From: Myxococcus guangdongensis | Lineage (GTDB): Bacteria > Myxococcota > Myxococcia > Myxococcales > Myxococcaceae | Direction: 5' to 3' | Length of the DNA stretch: 64,000 nt | Assembly (NCBI RefSeq): GCF_024198255.1 | Contig: NZ_JAJVKW010000005.1 | Span: 1-64,000 of the forward strand | Shown here: positions 34,714 to 44,682 of the stretch, one piece after another | Position numbering within the stretch: position 1 is the stretch's first letter | Layout of the letters: every line of letters starts with the position of its first letter | Position numbers and translations under genes: made by a program | Notes under the pieces: model-generated | Told to the model about the DNA's origin: nothing | What the model saw: only the letters and a program-made list of their open reading frames with translations | Databases searched by the model: none

Positions 34714-35553
34714 ATGGTCAATCCCCCCGAACCCGGTCGCATCATCCCGAGACCGCACCTGAAGTTTCACTTCGATGCCACCTTCCCCCGGGTCTGGCAT
34801 CACAACGGCCTGGGCTCGACGCACCTGTGGAACGGTCTCAACCTGCTCTTCCCCCAGGGGGAGCGCTTCTTCGTGCGCAGCGTCAACCACTACCTGCCCG
34901 CGCTGGCCGACGCGCCGGAGCTGCGCGCGCAGGTGAAGGCGTTCTTCGCCCAGGAGGGCCAGCACGCCCGCGAGCACCAGGACTACATCGAGCTGCTGGA
35001 GTCACAGGGTTACGTCATCACCGGCTTCATGAAGGCGTACCAGCGCATCGTCTGGGGCTTCATCGACAAATCCTTCCCGCCGTCCCTGCGGCTGGCCATC
35101 ACCGCCGCGCTGGAGCACTACACGGCCATCATGGGTGAGAACACGCTGACGCTCGGCGTGTTCGCGGACGGCCACCCCGCGATGCGCCAGCTCATCGAGT
35201 GGCACGCCGCCGAGGAGATCGAGCACAAGGCCGTGGCCTTCGACGTGCTGCGCAAGGTGGCGCCGGGCTACGGCCTGCGCGTGACGGGGATGCTCGCGGG
35301 CATCATCGCGCTGTACGGCCTGTGGTTCGCGGCCACCGTCACGCTGCTCAAGCAGGAGCCGGGGCTGGGGTGGGGTGGCATCTGGCGCGAGCTGCGGCGC
35401 GCGCACCAGAAGGACCCGGTGCTGGTGCGGGTGCTCTGGCGTGGGCTCAAGGAGTACCTGCGGCCGTCGTTCCACCCGCTCGACAACGACAACCTGCACA
35501 TCGCGCGCGCCCACCTGGACACGCTCGACGTGCCCCGGGCGGAGGCCGCCTGA
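34714..35553 (+). CDS. Predicted metal-dependent hydrolase (COG3687/PF10118 type)
   Basis: A 279-residue helical protein with ferritin-like metal-ligand spacing: QEGQHAREHQDY near residue 75, EHYTAIMGE, and WHAAEEIEHKAVAFDV near residue 170. These Glu/His patterns match the uncharacterised 'predicted metal-dependent hydrolase' family, which looks like a di-iron oxygenase fold. A hydrophobic stretch (LAGIIALYGLWFAATVTLL) could associate with the membrane. The ATG at 34714 lies 39 bp after the previous stop, and the next gene starts 11 bp after this one, so an operon is likely. Confidence 0.75.
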   Translation: MVNPPEPGRIIPRPHLKFHFDATFPRVWHHNGLGSTHLWNGLNLLFPQGERFFVRSVNHYLPALADAPELRAQVKAFFAQEGQHAREHQDYIELLESQGYVITGFMKAYQRIVWGFIDKSFPPSLRLAITAALEHYTAIMGENTLTLGVFADGHPAMRQLIEWHAAEEIEHKAVAFDVLRKVAPGYGLRVTGMLAGIIALYGLWFAATVTLLKQEPGLGWGGIWRELRRAHQKDPVLVRVLWRGLKEYLRPSFHPLDNDNLHIARAHLDTLDVPRAEAA

Positions 35554-35564
35554 GCGGACGTGTC

Positions 35565-36824
35565 GTGGCACCCAGGCTCGCCGTCCTCTCGGTGTTGTTG
35601 GCGCCGATGGGGGCGGGGGCCTTCTGGGTGAAGGACCACGAAGCCCTGACGCGGGTCGCCATCGAGCGGGCGGCCCAGGCGTCGCCGGGCCTGGAGAAGC
35701 ACCGTGACGCGGTGCTGCACGGGGCGACGGCGGAGGACCTCAATCTCCATGTGAAGTGGACGGGGTGGCACCACTACTTCCGGCCGGAGGGGAGGGTGGA
35801 CTCGGGGCCGCGCGACGGCTCGGCGGCGCGGGTGCGCAAGCTGTGGGCGGAGGCGCTGGACGCGGCGCGTGGGGGAGACCTGGCGCGCGCGTGGGACAGG
35901 GCCGGACATCTGGCGCACCACATCCAGGATGTGGCCTCACCGCCGCACGTGGTGCCGGTGAGCCATGGCTTCGCGGACGGCTTCGAGGGCTGGGGCCTGC
36001 GCGACGTGCTGGAGCGGCTCCCCGCGCGCGAGGTGACGCCGATGTCCGGGCCCGACGCGCAGCTGGCGCTCGCGCGGGAGACCCTGGAGGTGGTGCGCAC
36101 CCAATCGCTGCGCGCCGAGGACGGGACGCAAGTCCCCTGGCGCGAGTTCTGGGTGGAGCCCGACGCGGGGTCGATGGGTGCGTTCGGTGTCTACGGCGCG
36201 TCTGGGAATGTCTTTGGACAGGCGCGCGGTGTCTCGGCGGAAGTGTTTGATGTGTTCATGGCGGACCGGGCCGCCGCGGCGATTGTCTATACCCAGTCAT
36301 TCCTCACCTGGGCGGCCGAGCGCTTCCAGGAGGTCGCCGAGCCTGGCGCCGTCTGGGTTTCGACCGGCGACTACAGCCCCGCGCCGGAGCTGTCCTTCCA
36401 GTTGCTGGGCGGGATGACGCGAGACGCGCGGGGCGATTCCCCTGTCGCCGGGCTCCGCGCGGGGCTGCCGCTTCCGTATGCGTCGCGGTGGTCCTTCGAG
36501 TGGATGCGCGGCGTGGGGCTGGGACGTCGTCCCATGGCGACGGGAGGCTTCAGCCTGTCGCTGTCGTCGCCGCCCTTGTGGGCGTGGCGGCCGACGTACC
36601 CGGTGGGCGTGGACGTGCGGGCCTCGCTGGGGGCAGGCGTGTTCTCGTGGGAGGGGGGCTCGCGCTTCGGGGTGCCCGTGGGCCTGCGGGCCCAGGCGGC
36701 GCTGGGCGCGTTGTTCGTGGCGAGCGCGGAGGCGCGCTACCAGGGCTTGCGGCCGTTCACCGGCGACTGGACCCATGGGTTCGTGTGGACACTGGGCGTG
36801 GGCGTGGCGCTGGGAGACCGCTGA
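35565..36824 (+). CDS. Exported zinc-dependent phospholipase C-like protein
   Basis: A 419-residue protein. A short signal peptide (APRLAVLSVLLAPMGAGA) ends just before FW, so the mature N-terminus would begin with Trp, as in zinc phospholipases C and S1/P1 nucleases where the N-terminal Trp binds zinc. His-rich motifs follow: KDHEALTRVAI, WHHYFRPEG and GHLAHHIQDVASPPHVV, the last being typical of the zn_PLC family. The C-terminal 150 residues are beta-rich and could be an outer-membrane or lectin-like part. The start is GTG 35565, chosen for the signal peptide; the ribosome site is weak. Phospholipid substrate is inferred from the family. Confidence 0.72.
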   Translation: MAPRLAVLSVLLAPMGAGAFWVKDHEALTRVAIERAAQASPGLEKHRDAVLHGATAEDLNLHVKWTGWHHYFRPEGRVDSGPRDGSAARVRKLWAEALDAARGGDLARAWDRAGHLAHHIQDVASPPHVVPVSHGFADGFEGWGLRDVLERLPAREVTPMSGPDAQLALARETLEVVRTQSLRAEDGTQVPWREFWVEPDAGSMGAFGVYGASGNVFGQARGVSAEVFDVFMADRAAAAIVYTQSFLTWAAERFQEVAEPGAVWVSTGDYSPAPELSFQLLGGMTRDARGDSPVAGLRAGLPLPYASRWSFEWMRGVGLGRRPMATGGFSLSLSSPPLWAWRPTYPVGVDVRASLGAGVFSWEGGSRFGVPVGLRAQAALGALFVASAEARYQGLRPFTGDWTHGFVWTLGVGVALGDR

Positions 36825-36911
36825 CCCGACGCGGGCTCGGGAATGAAACAGACGGGCTGGCGTTGTCCGGCGCGTCCCCCCGAGCACACCACGGCCCCTG
36901 GAGCCGTTGTC

Positions 36912-38075
36912 ATGAAGACCTCGCGTAGGAAGTTCCTGGTGTATTCCGCCACGGGTGCGTCGTTGCTCGCGCTCGGGCCCGAGTCGTTGGCCGCGCCGAA
37001 GAAGGTGGCGAAGAAGCGCATCCTCATCCTGGGCGGCACGGGCTTCCTCGGGCCCGCCGTGGTGGAGGCCGCGCGGGTGCGAGGCCATTCGCTGACACTC
37101 TTCAACCGCGGCAAGACGCGCCCGGAGCTCTTCCCCGACGTGGAGAAGCTGCGCGGCGACAGGGACCCCGACAAGGACGAGGGCCTGAAGGCGCTGAAGG
37201 GCCGCAAGTGGGACGCGGTGGTGGACACGTCGGGTTACTACCCGCGCATGGTCCGCGCGTCGGCGGCGCTGCTGGCGCCGAACGTGAAACAGTATGTCTT
37301 CATCTCCAGCGTCTCCGCCTACGCCAGCGACAAGACGGCGGGCGAGGACGAGCGCGGCCCCACCGCGACGCTCGCGGACCCCAACGTGGAGACGATGGGC
37401 AAGGACTACGAGTTCTACGGCGGGCTCAAGCGCGCGTGCGAGGAGGCCGCCGAGGCGGCGCTGCCGGGGCGCGTGGCGAACATCCGTCCGGGCTACATCG
37501 TCGGGCCGGATGACCGCTCGGACCGCTTCACGTACTGGCCGGTGCGCTTCGACCAGGGCGGGGAGATGCTGGCCCCCGGCACGCCGAAGGACCCGCTGCA
37601 AATCATCGACGTGCGCGACCTGGCCGAGTGGCTGGTGTTGCTCATCGAGGGCCAGGTGAACGGCGTCTTCAACGCGGTGGGCCCCTCGGAGGCGTGGTCG
37701 ATGGGCGCGATGCTCGACACCTGTCGGAAGGTGACGGGCAAGGACACGAAGGTGACGTGGGTGCCCGCGGAGTTCCTGGAGAAGCAGGGCGAGACGGGCG
37801 ACGTGAGGCTCCCCATCTACATGCCGCCCACCGGCGCCAGCGCGGGCACGCACCTGCGCTCCAACGCGAAGGCGGTGAAGGCCGGGCTCAAGTTCCGCCC
37901 CGTGGACGTCACCGTCCGCGACACGCTGGCGTACTTCAAGGGCCTGCCGCAGGAGCGCCGCGACAAGCCGCGCGCGGGCCTGCCACGGGAGCGTGAAGCG
38001 GAGCTGCTCGCGCTGTGGCGCAAGGCCCAGGAGGAGGCGAAGCCCGTGCCCGCCGCTTCCGGCAAGGGCGGGTAA
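36912..38075 (+). CDS. Tat-exported NAD-dependent epimerase/dehydratase (extended SDR)
   Basis: A 387-residue protein. The N-terminus MKTSRRKFLVYSATGASLL is a twin-arginine signal (SRRKFL plus a hydrophobic stretch ending near LAA). The Rossmann motif GGTGFLG lies near residue 43, the strand VFISS near 120, and the active-site pair YxxxK in FYGGLKRAC. These make it an extended short-chain dehydrogenase acting on a nucleotide-sugar-like or isoprenoid-like substrate that I cannot specify. SDRs are usually cytosolic, so a Tat signal implies the folded, cofactor-loaded enzyme is exported. I preferred ATG 36912 over the upstream ATG 36843 because the Tat signal then begins at residue 1. Confidence 0.82.
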   Translation: MKTSRRKFLVYSATGASLLALGPESLAAPKKVAKKRILILGGTGFLGPAVVEAARVRGHSLTLFNRGKTRPELFPDVEKLRGDRDPDKDEGLKALKGRKWDAVVDTSGYYPRMVRASAALLAPNVKQYVFISSVSAYASDKTAGEDERGPTATLADPNVETMGKDYEFYGGLKRACEEAAEAALPGRVANIRPGYIVGPDDRSDRFTYWPVRFDQGGEMLAPGTPKDPLQIIDVRDLAEWLVLLIEGQVNGVFNAVGPSEAWSMGAMLDTCRKVTGKDTKVTWVPAEFLEKQGETGDVRLPIYMPPTGASAGTHLRSNAKAVKAGLKFRPVDVTVRDTLAYFKGLPQERRDKPRAGLPREREAELLALWRKAQEEAKPVPAASGKGG

Positions 38076-38238
38076 TTCCGGCTCTCCTACGTGCCGCGCC
38101 AGCGCTGACGTGTGAGGGGCACCCACCGTGCCCCCTGTCCGTCCGGGCAGCGAGCGGGCTGGCATGAAGTCTGTGCTCGCCCTCGCGACACACGGTGATA
38201 AGGACGCCCCGGCTGTTACCCAGGGCCTACCCTTTCCC

Positions 38239-41200
38239 ATGTCCAGCATGCACTTCCTGCGCGGCGCTCCCGTCCTCTCCGAATTCCGGCTCGCCAAGCT
38301 GCTCGCTCAGTGCCGCGAGCAGGTGCCATCCGTGTCCTCCGTCTACGCGGAGCACGTGCACTTCCTCGACGCCCCGGAGCCCCTGTCTGGCGACGAGCAG
38401 GCGATGCTCGGCCAGCTCCTCGAATACGGCCCGAGGGTCCCCTCGGGCGAGCGCGCGGGCAGCCTGCTGCTCGTCGTGCCGCGTCCGGGCACCATCTCGC
38501 CCTGGTCCTCGAAGGCGACGGACATCGTCCACAACTGCGGCCTGGGCGCGAAGGTGCGCCGCCTGGAGCGCGGCCTCGCGTACTTCGTGGCGGGTCCCCA
38601 GGGACGTCCGCTGGAGCGCGAGCAGGTGGAGGCGCTCGCGCCGGTGCTGCACGACCGGATGACGCAGGCGGTGCTCACGCGGATGGAGGACGCGGCCGTC
38701 CTGTTCTCCACGCACGAGCCCCGGCCGCTCACCACGGTGGACATCCTGGGCGGCGGGCGAGGGGCGTTGGACCGCGCCAACCGTGAGCTGGGGCTGGCGC
38801 TCGCGGACGATGAAATCGACTACCTGGTGGCGCGCTTCACGGAGCTTTCGCGCAACCCCACCGACGTCGAGTTGATGATGTTCGCGCAGGCCAACAGCGA
38901 GCACTGCCGGCACAAGATCTTCAACGCCAGCTGGACGCTGGACGGCAAGCCGCAGGAGCGCTCGCTCTTCCAGGCCATCAAGAACACCTACGCCCAGCAC
39001 AAGGAAGGCGTGCTGTCCGCCTACAAGGACAACGCGGCCGTCATCGAGGGCTTCACGGTGGACCGCTTCTTCCCGGACGCGGACACGGGCGAGTGGGGCA
39101 CGGTGCGCGAGCCGTCCCACATCATGGTGAAGGTGGAGACGCACAATCACCCGACGGCGATTTCGCCGTACCCTGGCGCGGCCACCGGCGCGGGCGGAGA
39201 GATTCGCGACGAGGGCGCCACCGGTCGCGGCGCGAAGCCGAAGGCGGGCCTGACGGGCTTCACCGTCAGCCACCTGCGCATCCCCGGCCACGAGCGGCCG
39301 TGGGAGCAGCCCTACGGCAAGCCGGACCGCATCGTCTCCGCGTTGGACATCATGATCGACGGTCCGCTGGGCGGGGCCGCGTTCAACAACGAGTTCGGCC
39401 GTCCCAACCTCGCGGGCTACTTCCGCAGCTTCGAGGCGCAGGTGTCCACGCCCGAGGGCGTGGAGGTGCGCGGCTACCACAAGCCCATCATGATCGCCGG
39501 CGGACTGGGCAACATCCGCGCCGAGCACGTGAAGAAGGGCCAGCTGCAGCCCGGTGACAAGCTCATCGTCCTCGGCGGTCCGGCCATGCTCATCGGCCTG
39601 GGCGGCGGCGCGGCGTCCTCCATGGCGCAGGGCGCGAGCGCGGCGGACCTCGACTTCGCCTCCGTGCAGCGTGACAACGCGGAGATGGAGCGGCGCTGCC
39701 AGCAGGTCATCGACCAGTGCTGCGCGCTGGGCGAGAAGAACCCCATCCGCTCCATCCACGACGTGGGCGCCGGCGGCCTGTCCAACGCGCTGCCGGAGCT
39801 GGCGCACGACAATGCGCTGGGCGGGAATCTCCAGCTGCGCGCGGTGCCCAACGCGGAGCCGGGCATGTCGCCGCTCGAAATCTGGTGCAACGAGGCCCAG
39901 GAGCGCTACGTGCTGGGCGTGGCGCCCGAGGACCTGGCGCGCTTCACCGCGTTCTGCGAGCGCGAGCGCGCGCCTTTCTCCGTGCTGGGCGAGGCGACCC
40001 AGGCCCAGGTGCTGAAGCTGTCCGACGAGCGGCTGGGCGCGCAGCCCATCGACCTGCCGATGGACGTGCTGTTCGGCAAGGCGCCGCGCATGCACCGCGA
40101 CGCGACGACGCGCGCGGTGGAGCACGCTCCGCTGTCGCTGCCCTCGGACTTGAAGTCCCTGGCCGAGCGCGTGCTGAGCCACCCGACGGTGGCGGACAAG
40201 TCGTTCCTCATCACCATCGGCGACCGCTCGGTGTCGGGCCAGGTGGCGAGAGACCAGATGGTCGGTCCATGGCAGGTGCCGGTGGCGGACTGCGCGGTGA
40301 CGCTGTCCTCGGTGACGAGCACCACGGGCGAGGCGATGTCCATGGGCGAGCGCACGCCGCTGGCCGTGGTGGACGCGGCGGCCTCCGCGCGCATGGCGGT
40401 GGGCGAGGCGCTCACCAACATCGCCGCGGCCCGCATCGGCAAGCTGTCCGACGTGAAGCTCTCCGCGAACTGGATGGCGGCGGCGGGCAGCCCCGGTGAG
40501 GACGCGCAGCTCTACGCCGCGGTGAACGCGGTGGGCATGGAGCTGTGCCCGGCGCTGGGGCTCACCATCCCCGTGGGCAAGGACTCCATGTCCATGCGCA
40601 CGGTGTGGCAGGACGGCGGCGAGAAGAAGACCGTGACGTCCCCGGTGTCGCTCATCATCTCGGCCTTCGCGCCGGTGCTGGACGTGCGCAAGTCGCTCAC
40701 GCCGCAGCTGGTGGACGTGGAGCTGGACACGCGGCTGGTCTTCGTGGACCTGGCGCGTGGCCGGCAGCGGCTGGGTGGCTCCATCCTCGCGCAGACGCAC
40801 GCGCAGGTGGGCCCCGAGGTCCCCGACGTGGAGGACCCCGCGCTGCTCGCCGGCTTCTTCTCCGCGGTGCAGGCGCTGAGCTCCGAGGGGCGGCTGCTCG
40901 CCTATCACGACCGCTCCGACGGTGGCCTGTGGGCCACGCTGTGCGAGATGGCCTTCGCGGGCCGCTGCGGCGTGGACGTGGACCTCTCGAAGCTGGGGAG
41001 TGACGCGGTGGCGGCGCTCTTCAACGAGGAGCTGGGCGCGGTGATGCAGGTGCGCGCCGGGGACGTGGCGCGCGTGTGTGAGGTGCTCGAGCAGCACGGC
41101 CTGGGCGTGCACTGCCACGAGCTGGGCCGGCCCACGTCGAAGCTGGAGGTCCGGGTCCGGCACGCAGGCCAGGTGCTCCTGTCCGCGGGCACCATGGACC

Positions 41201-42150
41201 TGCGCCGCATCTGGTCGCGCGTCAGCTACGAGCTGCAGAAGCTGCGCGACAACCCGCTGTGCGCGGAGCAGGAGTACGCGGCCAAGTGCGACGCGTCCAA
41301 CCCGGGCCTGTCGCCGCTCCTGACGTTCGACGTGGCCAAGGACGTGGCCGCGCCCTTCGTGGGCAAGGGCGCGCGTCCTCGCGTGGCGGTGCTGCGAGAG
41401 CAGGGCGTCAACAGCCAGCAGGAGATGGCGGCGGCGTTCACCCGCGCGGGCTTCCTGGCGGTGGACGTGCACATGAGCGACATCCTCGCGGGCCGCGTGT
41501 CGCTGAAGGACTTCCACGGCGTGCTGGCGTGCGGCGGTTTCTCCTACGGAGACGTGCTGGGCGCCGGTGGCGGCTGGGCCAAGTCCATCCTGTTCAACCC
41601 GCGCGCCCGCGACGAGTTCGCTGGCTTCTTCGCGCGTCCGGACAGCTTCGGCCTGGGAGTCTGCAACGGCTGCCAGATGATGTCCGGGCTCAAGGACATC
41701 ATCCCCGGCGCGGAGCACTTCCCGCGCTTCGTGCGCAACGCCTCGGAGCAGTACGAGGCGCGGCTGGGGCTGGTGGAGATTTCCCGCACGCCGTCGCTGT
41801 TCTACCAGGGCATGGAGGGCAGCCGGATGCTCATCGCGGTGGCGCACGGCGAGGGCCGCGCGGAGTTCGCTGACGACGCGGCGGCCGCGCGCGTCAACGG
41901 CTCGGGCTTCATCACCACGCGCTGGGTGGACAACCACGGTCAGGTGGCGGCGACGTACCCGGCCAACCCGAACGGCTCGCCGCACGGAATCTCGGGTGTC
42001 ACCACGCGGGATGGCCGCTTCACCGTGACGATGCCGCACCCCGAGCGCGTCCACCGGCTGGTGCAGCACTCGTGGCGGCCCCGCGAATGGACGGGCGATG
42101 ACGGCCCGTGGATGCGCATGTTCCGCAACGCGCGCGCCTGGCTGGGCTGA
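38239..42150 (+). CDS. purL: Phosphoribosylformylglycinamidine synthase, single-chain
   Basis: A large 1,303-residue FGAM synthase that converts FGAR, glutamine and ATP to FGAM in purine synthesis. An N-terminal PurS-like part is followed by two AIRS-like synthase halves; SEHCRHK (near residue 220), HNHPTAISP and GGAASSM are visible. The C-terminal class I glutamine amidotransferase has nucleophile Cys1142 in GVCNGCQ and the HPER ending. Length matches the proteobacterial single-chain enzyme rather than the split PurS/PurL/PurQ form. I chose ATG 38239 (MSSMHFLRG); ATG 38248 is a possible alternative. A perfect 10-bp hairpin follows the gene. Confidence 0.96.
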   Translation: MSSMHFLRGAPVLSEFRLAKLLAQCREQVPSVSSVYAEHVHFLDAPEPLSGDEQAMLGQLLEYGPRVPSGERAGSLLLVVPRPGTISPWSSKATDIVHNCGLGAKVRRLERGLAYFVAGPQGRPLEREQVEALAPVLHDRMTQAVLTRMEDAAVLFSTHEPRPLTTVDILGGGRGALDRANRELGLALADDEIDYLVARFTELSRNPTDVELMMFAQANSEHCRHKIFNASWTLDGKPQERSLFQAIKNTYAQHKEGVLSAYKDNAAVIEGFTVDRFFPDADTGEWGTVREPSHIMVKVETHNHPTAISPYPGAATGAGGEIRDEGATGRGAKPKAGLTGFTVSHLRIPGHERPWEQPYGKPDRIVSALDIMIDGPLGGAAFNNEFGRPNLAGYFRSFEAQVSTPEGVEVRGYHKPIMIAGGLGNIRAEHVKKGQLQPGDKLIVLGGPAMLIGLGGGAASSMAQGASAADLDFASVQRDNAEMERRCQQVIDQCCALGEKNPIRSIHDVGAGGLSNALPELAHDNALGGNLQLRAVPNAEPGMSPLEIWCNEAQERYVLGVAPEDLARFTAFCERERAPFSVLGEATQAQVLKLSDERLGAQPIDLPMDVLFGKAPRMHRDATTRAVEHAPLSLPSDLKSLAERVLSHPTVADKSFLITIGDRSVSGQVARDQMVGPWQVPVADCAVTLSSVTSTTGEAMSMGERTPLAVVDAAASARMAVGEALTNIAAARIGKLSDVKLSANWMAAAGSPGEDAQLYAAVNAVGMELCPALGLTIPVGKDSMSMRTVWQDGGEKKTVTSPVSLIISAFAPVLDVRKSLTPQLVDVELDTRLVFVDLARGRQRLGGSILAQTHAQVGPEVPDVEDPALLAGFFSAVQALSSEGRLLAYHDRSDGGLWATLCEMAFAGRCGVDVDLSKLGSDAVAALFNEELGAVMQVRAGDVARVCEVLEQHGLGVHCHELGRPTSKLEVRVRHAGQVLLSAGTMDLRRIWSRVSYELQKLRDNPLCAEQEYAAKCDASNPGLSPLLTFDVAKDVAAPFVGKGARPRVAVLREQGVNSQQEMAAAFTRAGFLAVDVHMSDILAGRVSLKDFHGVLACGGFSYGDVLGAGGGWAKSILFNPRARDEFAGFFARPDSFGLGVCNGCQMMSGLKDIIPGAEHFPRFVRNASEQYEARLGLVEISRTPSLFYQGMEGSRMLIAVAHGEGRAEFADDAAAARVNGSGFITTRWVDNHGQVAATYPANPNGSPHGISGVTTRDGRFTVTMPHPERVHRLVQHSWRPREWTGDDGPWMRMFRNARAWLG

Positions 42151-42166
42151 TGCGTTGCTGGATGGA

Positions 42167-42190
42167 CCCGGCTCGATGACTCGAGCCGGG
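42167..42190. terminator. Hairpin between convergent purL and msrB
   Basis: CCCGGCTCGA (42167-42176) and TCGAGCCGGG (42181-42190) form a perfect 10-bp stem with a TGAC loop, 17 bp after purL and 20 bp from the msrB stop. There is no T-run. Confidence 0.65.
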
Positions 42191-42209
42191 GTGCCTCGGT
42201 ACCGCGTCG

Positions 42210-42632
42210 CTACGCCCGGACCAGCTCCAGCGGCTGGCCCTCGGGCACGTGCTTCATCGCCACCGAGTTCATGCAGTATCGCAGGCCGGTGGGCGGCGGG
42301 CCGTCGGGGAAGACGTGCCCCAGGTGGCCGTCGCAGCGGGCACAGCGCACCTCGGTGCGGACCATCCCGTACGAGCGGTCATCGATTTGCGTCACCGAGT
42401 CCGGCCCCACCGCCTGGGTGAAGGACGGCCAACCGGTGCCCGACTCGAACTTGGTGCCCGATTTGAACAGCGGGTTGCCACAGCCGGCGCACACATAGGT
42501 GCCCGGCGTCTTCGTCCCCAGGAAGCAGCCCGAGCCCGGACGCTCCGTGCCGTGCCTGCGCAGGACGTCGTACTCCTCGGGCGTCAGGCGCTCGCGCCAC
42601 TGCGCATCGCTGAGGGTGAGCTTGTCGACCAT
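42210..42632 (-). CDS. msrB: Peptide-methionine (R)-S-oxide reductase
   Basis: A 140-residue, full-length MsrB that repairs methionine-R-sulphoxide in proteins, using thioredoxin. The structural zinc site is complete (C48, C51, C97, C100), and the catalytic cysteine is C120 in RYCMNS. A GTGWPSF motif lies near residue 65. No signal peptide, so cytosolic. It stands alone, divergent from the CBS-domain gene. Confidence 0.95.
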   Translation of the reverse strand: MVDKLTLSDAQWRERLTPEEYDVLRRHGTERPGSGCFLGTKTPGTYVCAGCGNPLFKSGTKFESGTGWPSFTQAVGPDSVTQIDDRSYGMVRTEVRCARCDGHLGHVFPDGPPPTGLRYCMNSVAMKHVPEGQPLELVRA

Positions 42633-42843
42633 GCCGTCACGCTCCTTTGCCCGGGTCCACGCCCGGGAGCTTCAGTCAGATGCGCATCCTGCCCAATCGT
42701 CGCGCTCGCTGGCCAACCTGGAATGACGGCGGCCGCGTGCCCGCCCGCCCCACCGCCGGGCCCGGGTGCTCCCCAGTCGGACGCCACCGTCGACCCCATG
42801 CTTGAGGACGCAGTCCTACCCTCAACCCGTCAGCGGAGGCGCC

Positions 42844-43260
42844 ATGCGGATTTTCGAGCTGATGACCCGGAACGTGGAGACCATCGAGGCGGACGAGCCG
42901 CTGCGAGTCGCCGCCCTGCGGATGCGCGAATGCAACATCGGCGCGCTGCCCGTCACCGAGGCCGGACAACTGGTGGGCATGCTGACGGACCGCGACATCA
43001 CCGTGCGCTCCACGGCCCTGGGCCAGGACCCCAACACCACACAGGTCCGCGAGGTGATGACCACGGCCCTCATCACCTGCGAACCCGACGCGGGGCTCGA
43101 CGTGGCCGAGCAGATGATGGAGGACAAGATGGTGCGCCGGCTCGTCGTGGTGGACGAGGCCCGTCGCCCGCTGGGCATCCTGAGCCTGGATGACCTGGCC
43201 ACCGTGCCCGCGGAGGTGCTGCGCGCCGGCGCGGTGCTGGAGCACCTGCAACACGCGTAG
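42844..43260 (+). CDS. Stand-alone CBS-domain pair protein
   Basis: A 138-residue protein made only of two CBS domains (residues about 1-60 and 70-130), with GxxxxDRDI-like signatures in MLTDRDITVR and ILSLDDLA. Such pairs bind adenosine nucleotides and sense energy state or regulate a partner. ATG 42844 has CGGAGG 4-5 nt upstream. It converges on the threonyl-tRNA synthetase gene, with a strong hairpin between them. The partner is not evident. Confidence 0.88.
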   Translation: MRIFELMTRNVETIEADEPLRVAALRMRECNIGALPVTEAGQLVGMLTDRDITVRSTALGQDPNTTQVREVMTTALITCEPDAGLDVAEQMMEDKMVRRLVVVDEARRPLGILSLDDLATVPAEVLRAGAVLEHLQHA

Positions 43261-43273
43261 CCGTGTCCGAAAA

Positions 43274-43312
43274 CCGAGGGGCGCGAGGAGAGGACTCCCA
43301 CGCGCCCCTCGG
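43274..43312 (-). terminator. Strong terminator of the short threonyl-tRNA synthetase gene
   Basis: CCGAGGGGCGCG (43274-43285) and CGCGCCCCTCGG (43301-43312) make a perfect 12-bp stem, with a smaller GGAG/CTCC stem inside the loop. On the minus strand the stem is followed by GGTTTT, so it fits an intrinsic terminator for the minus-strand gene; it may also stop the convergent CBS gene. Confidence 0.8.
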
Positions 43313-43319
43313 GGCTTCA

Positions 43320-44522
43320 TCATGCAGGGGCGCCGGGGACACACGCGGACACCAGCTCCGCGAGGCCCGCGTCCCACGACACGTCCCGCTGGGCGCCATC
43401 CCGCTGTCGCAGCCGCAGGCCCTTCGCCTGCACCTCGCGCGCGCCCACCACCACGAGCCAGGGCACTCCTCCCTGGTGCGAGTCCAGCACCTTGCGCGAC
43501 AGCGACTCCGCTCGCGCGTCCACGCGGACGCGGCAGCCCGCCCGTCGCAGGCTGAAGGCGACATCGCGCGCGTACTCCTGCGCGGCGTCACCCACGGGCG
43601 CCACCACCACCTGCTCGGGCGCGAGCCACGCGGGCAGCGCGCCCTGGTGGTGCTCGAGCAGCACGCCGATGAACCGCTCCAGGCTCCCCAGGAGCGCGCG
43701 GTGAAGCATCACCGGACGGACCCGCATGCCTTGGGAGTCCTGGTAGCGCAGGTCGAAGCGCTCGGGCAGGACCAGGTCGAGTTGAATCGTCCCGCACTGC
43801 CACTCGCGCCCCAGCCTGTCTTTCAGGACGAACTCCAGCTTGGGGCCGTAGAAGGCTCCCTGGCCCGGCTGGTCTTTGCATTCCAGGCCCGCCTGTTTCG
43901 CCGCGTCCGCCAGCCAGGACTCGGCCTGGTCCCAGACGGCGTCGCTCCCCGCACGGGAAGCGGGCCGCCCGGAGAAGGCCACCTGGACGTCGTGGAAGCC
44001 CAAGCCCGCATAGAACTCGCGCAGCGAGCGCACGAAGTTCACGACTTCCTCCACGACCTGTTCGGGGGCACAGAAGATGTGCCCGTCGTCCTGCGTGAAC
44101 TGGCGCAGCCGGAACAGGCCATGCAACGCGCCACCCGGCTCGCTGCGGTGCACCAGTCCGAACTCACTCAGGCGCAGGGGCAGGTCGCGGTAGCTGAGGG
44201 ACATGCGCTGCACGAGCTCGATGTGGCCCGGGCAGCTCACCGGCTTGAGCGCGAGCGCGCGCCCGCCGTCCTCCACCAGGTACATGTTCTCGCGGAAGTT
44301 CTCCCAGTGGCCGCTGCGCTCCCACAGGGGCTGCGCGTAGAGCTGCGGCGTACGGACTTCGAGGTAGCCCTCGCGCTGCATGCGCTGGCGGATGTGCTCC
44401 TCCAGCAGGCGGAACAACAAGAGGCCTCGGGGGTGCCAGAAGACCATTCCGGCGGCCTCCTCCTGCAGGTGGAAGAGGTCCAGGCGTTGGCCGAGGGCGC
44501 GGTGGTCGTTTTCGTCGAGCAT
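43320..44522 (-). CDS. Short threonyl-tRNA synthetase lacking TGS and editing domains
   Basis: A 400-residue class II synthetase that should charge tRNA-Thr. It starts directly at the catalytic domain (DHRALGQRLDLFHLQEEA) and ends with the anticodon-binding domain. The usual bacterial ThrRS is about 640 residues; the N-terminal TGS and serine-editing domains are absent here. The three zinc ligands that select threonine are kept: C97, H148 and H274. Motif 2 (LVHRSEPGGALHGLFRLRQFTQDDGH) and motif 3 (LHRALLGSLERF) are intact. ATG 44522 has CGGAG 8 nt upstream. A threonine-rich leader and alternative hairpins precede it, so it is probably a second, starvation-induced ThrRS beside a full-length one elsewhere. 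A strong terminator follows. Confidence 0.9.
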   Translation of the reverse strand: MLDENDHRALGQRLDLFHLQEEAAGMVFWHPRGLLLFRLLEEHIRQRMQREGYLEVRTPQLYAQPLWERSGHWENFRENMYLVEDGGRALALKPVSCPGHIELVQRMSLSYRDLPLRLSEFGLVHRSEPGGALHGLFRLRQFTQDDGHIFCAPEQVVEEVVNFVRSLREFYAGLGFHDVQVAFSGRPASRAGSDAVWDQAESWLADAAKQAGLECKDQPGQGAFYGPKLEFVLKDRLGREWQCGTIQLDLVLPERFDLRYQDSQGMRVRPVMLHRALLGSLERFIGVLLEHHQGALPAWLAPEQVVVAPVGDAAQEYARDVAFSLRRAGCRVRVDARAESLSRKVLDSHQGGVPWLVVVGAREVQAKGLRLRQRDGAQRDVSWDAGLAELVSACVPGAPA

Positions 44523-44582
44523 TGCTTCGTCTCCGGTACGGAAGGTTGGGAATGCCTTGCCGGTCGGAGCGCTGAGCGAACA

Positions 44583-44682
44583 CACGGTTGCCCCGGCCGG
44601 TGAAGGCGGGGCGAGGAACCGTGCGGTCGTCAGCTCACATCGCGACGCGCACCGCTCCACACCTCGCCGTAGCGAGTCGTGG
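44583..44682 (-). promoter_or_regulatory. Transcription attenuator of the threonyl-tRNA synthetase gene
   Basis: Three mutually exclusive RNA structures can be drawn on the minus strand. Pause hairpin: CCACGACTCGC-TACG-GCGAGGTGTGG (44682-44657), an 11-position stem with one mismatch closed by a UACG tetraloop and overlapping the last Thr codons. Antiterminator: GGCGAGG (44668-44662) pairs with CCTCGCC (44616-44610), and inside it GTGCG (44652-44648) pairs with CGCAC (44625-44621). Terminator: CACGGTT (44623-44617) pairs with AACCGTG (44589-44583), and GCCCCG (44612-44607) with CGGGGC (44595-44590). Ribosome stalling on Thr codons would free the antiterminator and let transcription enter the synthetase gene. 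The T-run after the terminator is weak (TGTT). Confidence 0.8.

Noticed and set aside
42844..43260. Functional link between the CBS-domain gene and the ThrRS gene
   Set aside because: They are convergent and separated by a strong terminator; nothing supports co-regulation.
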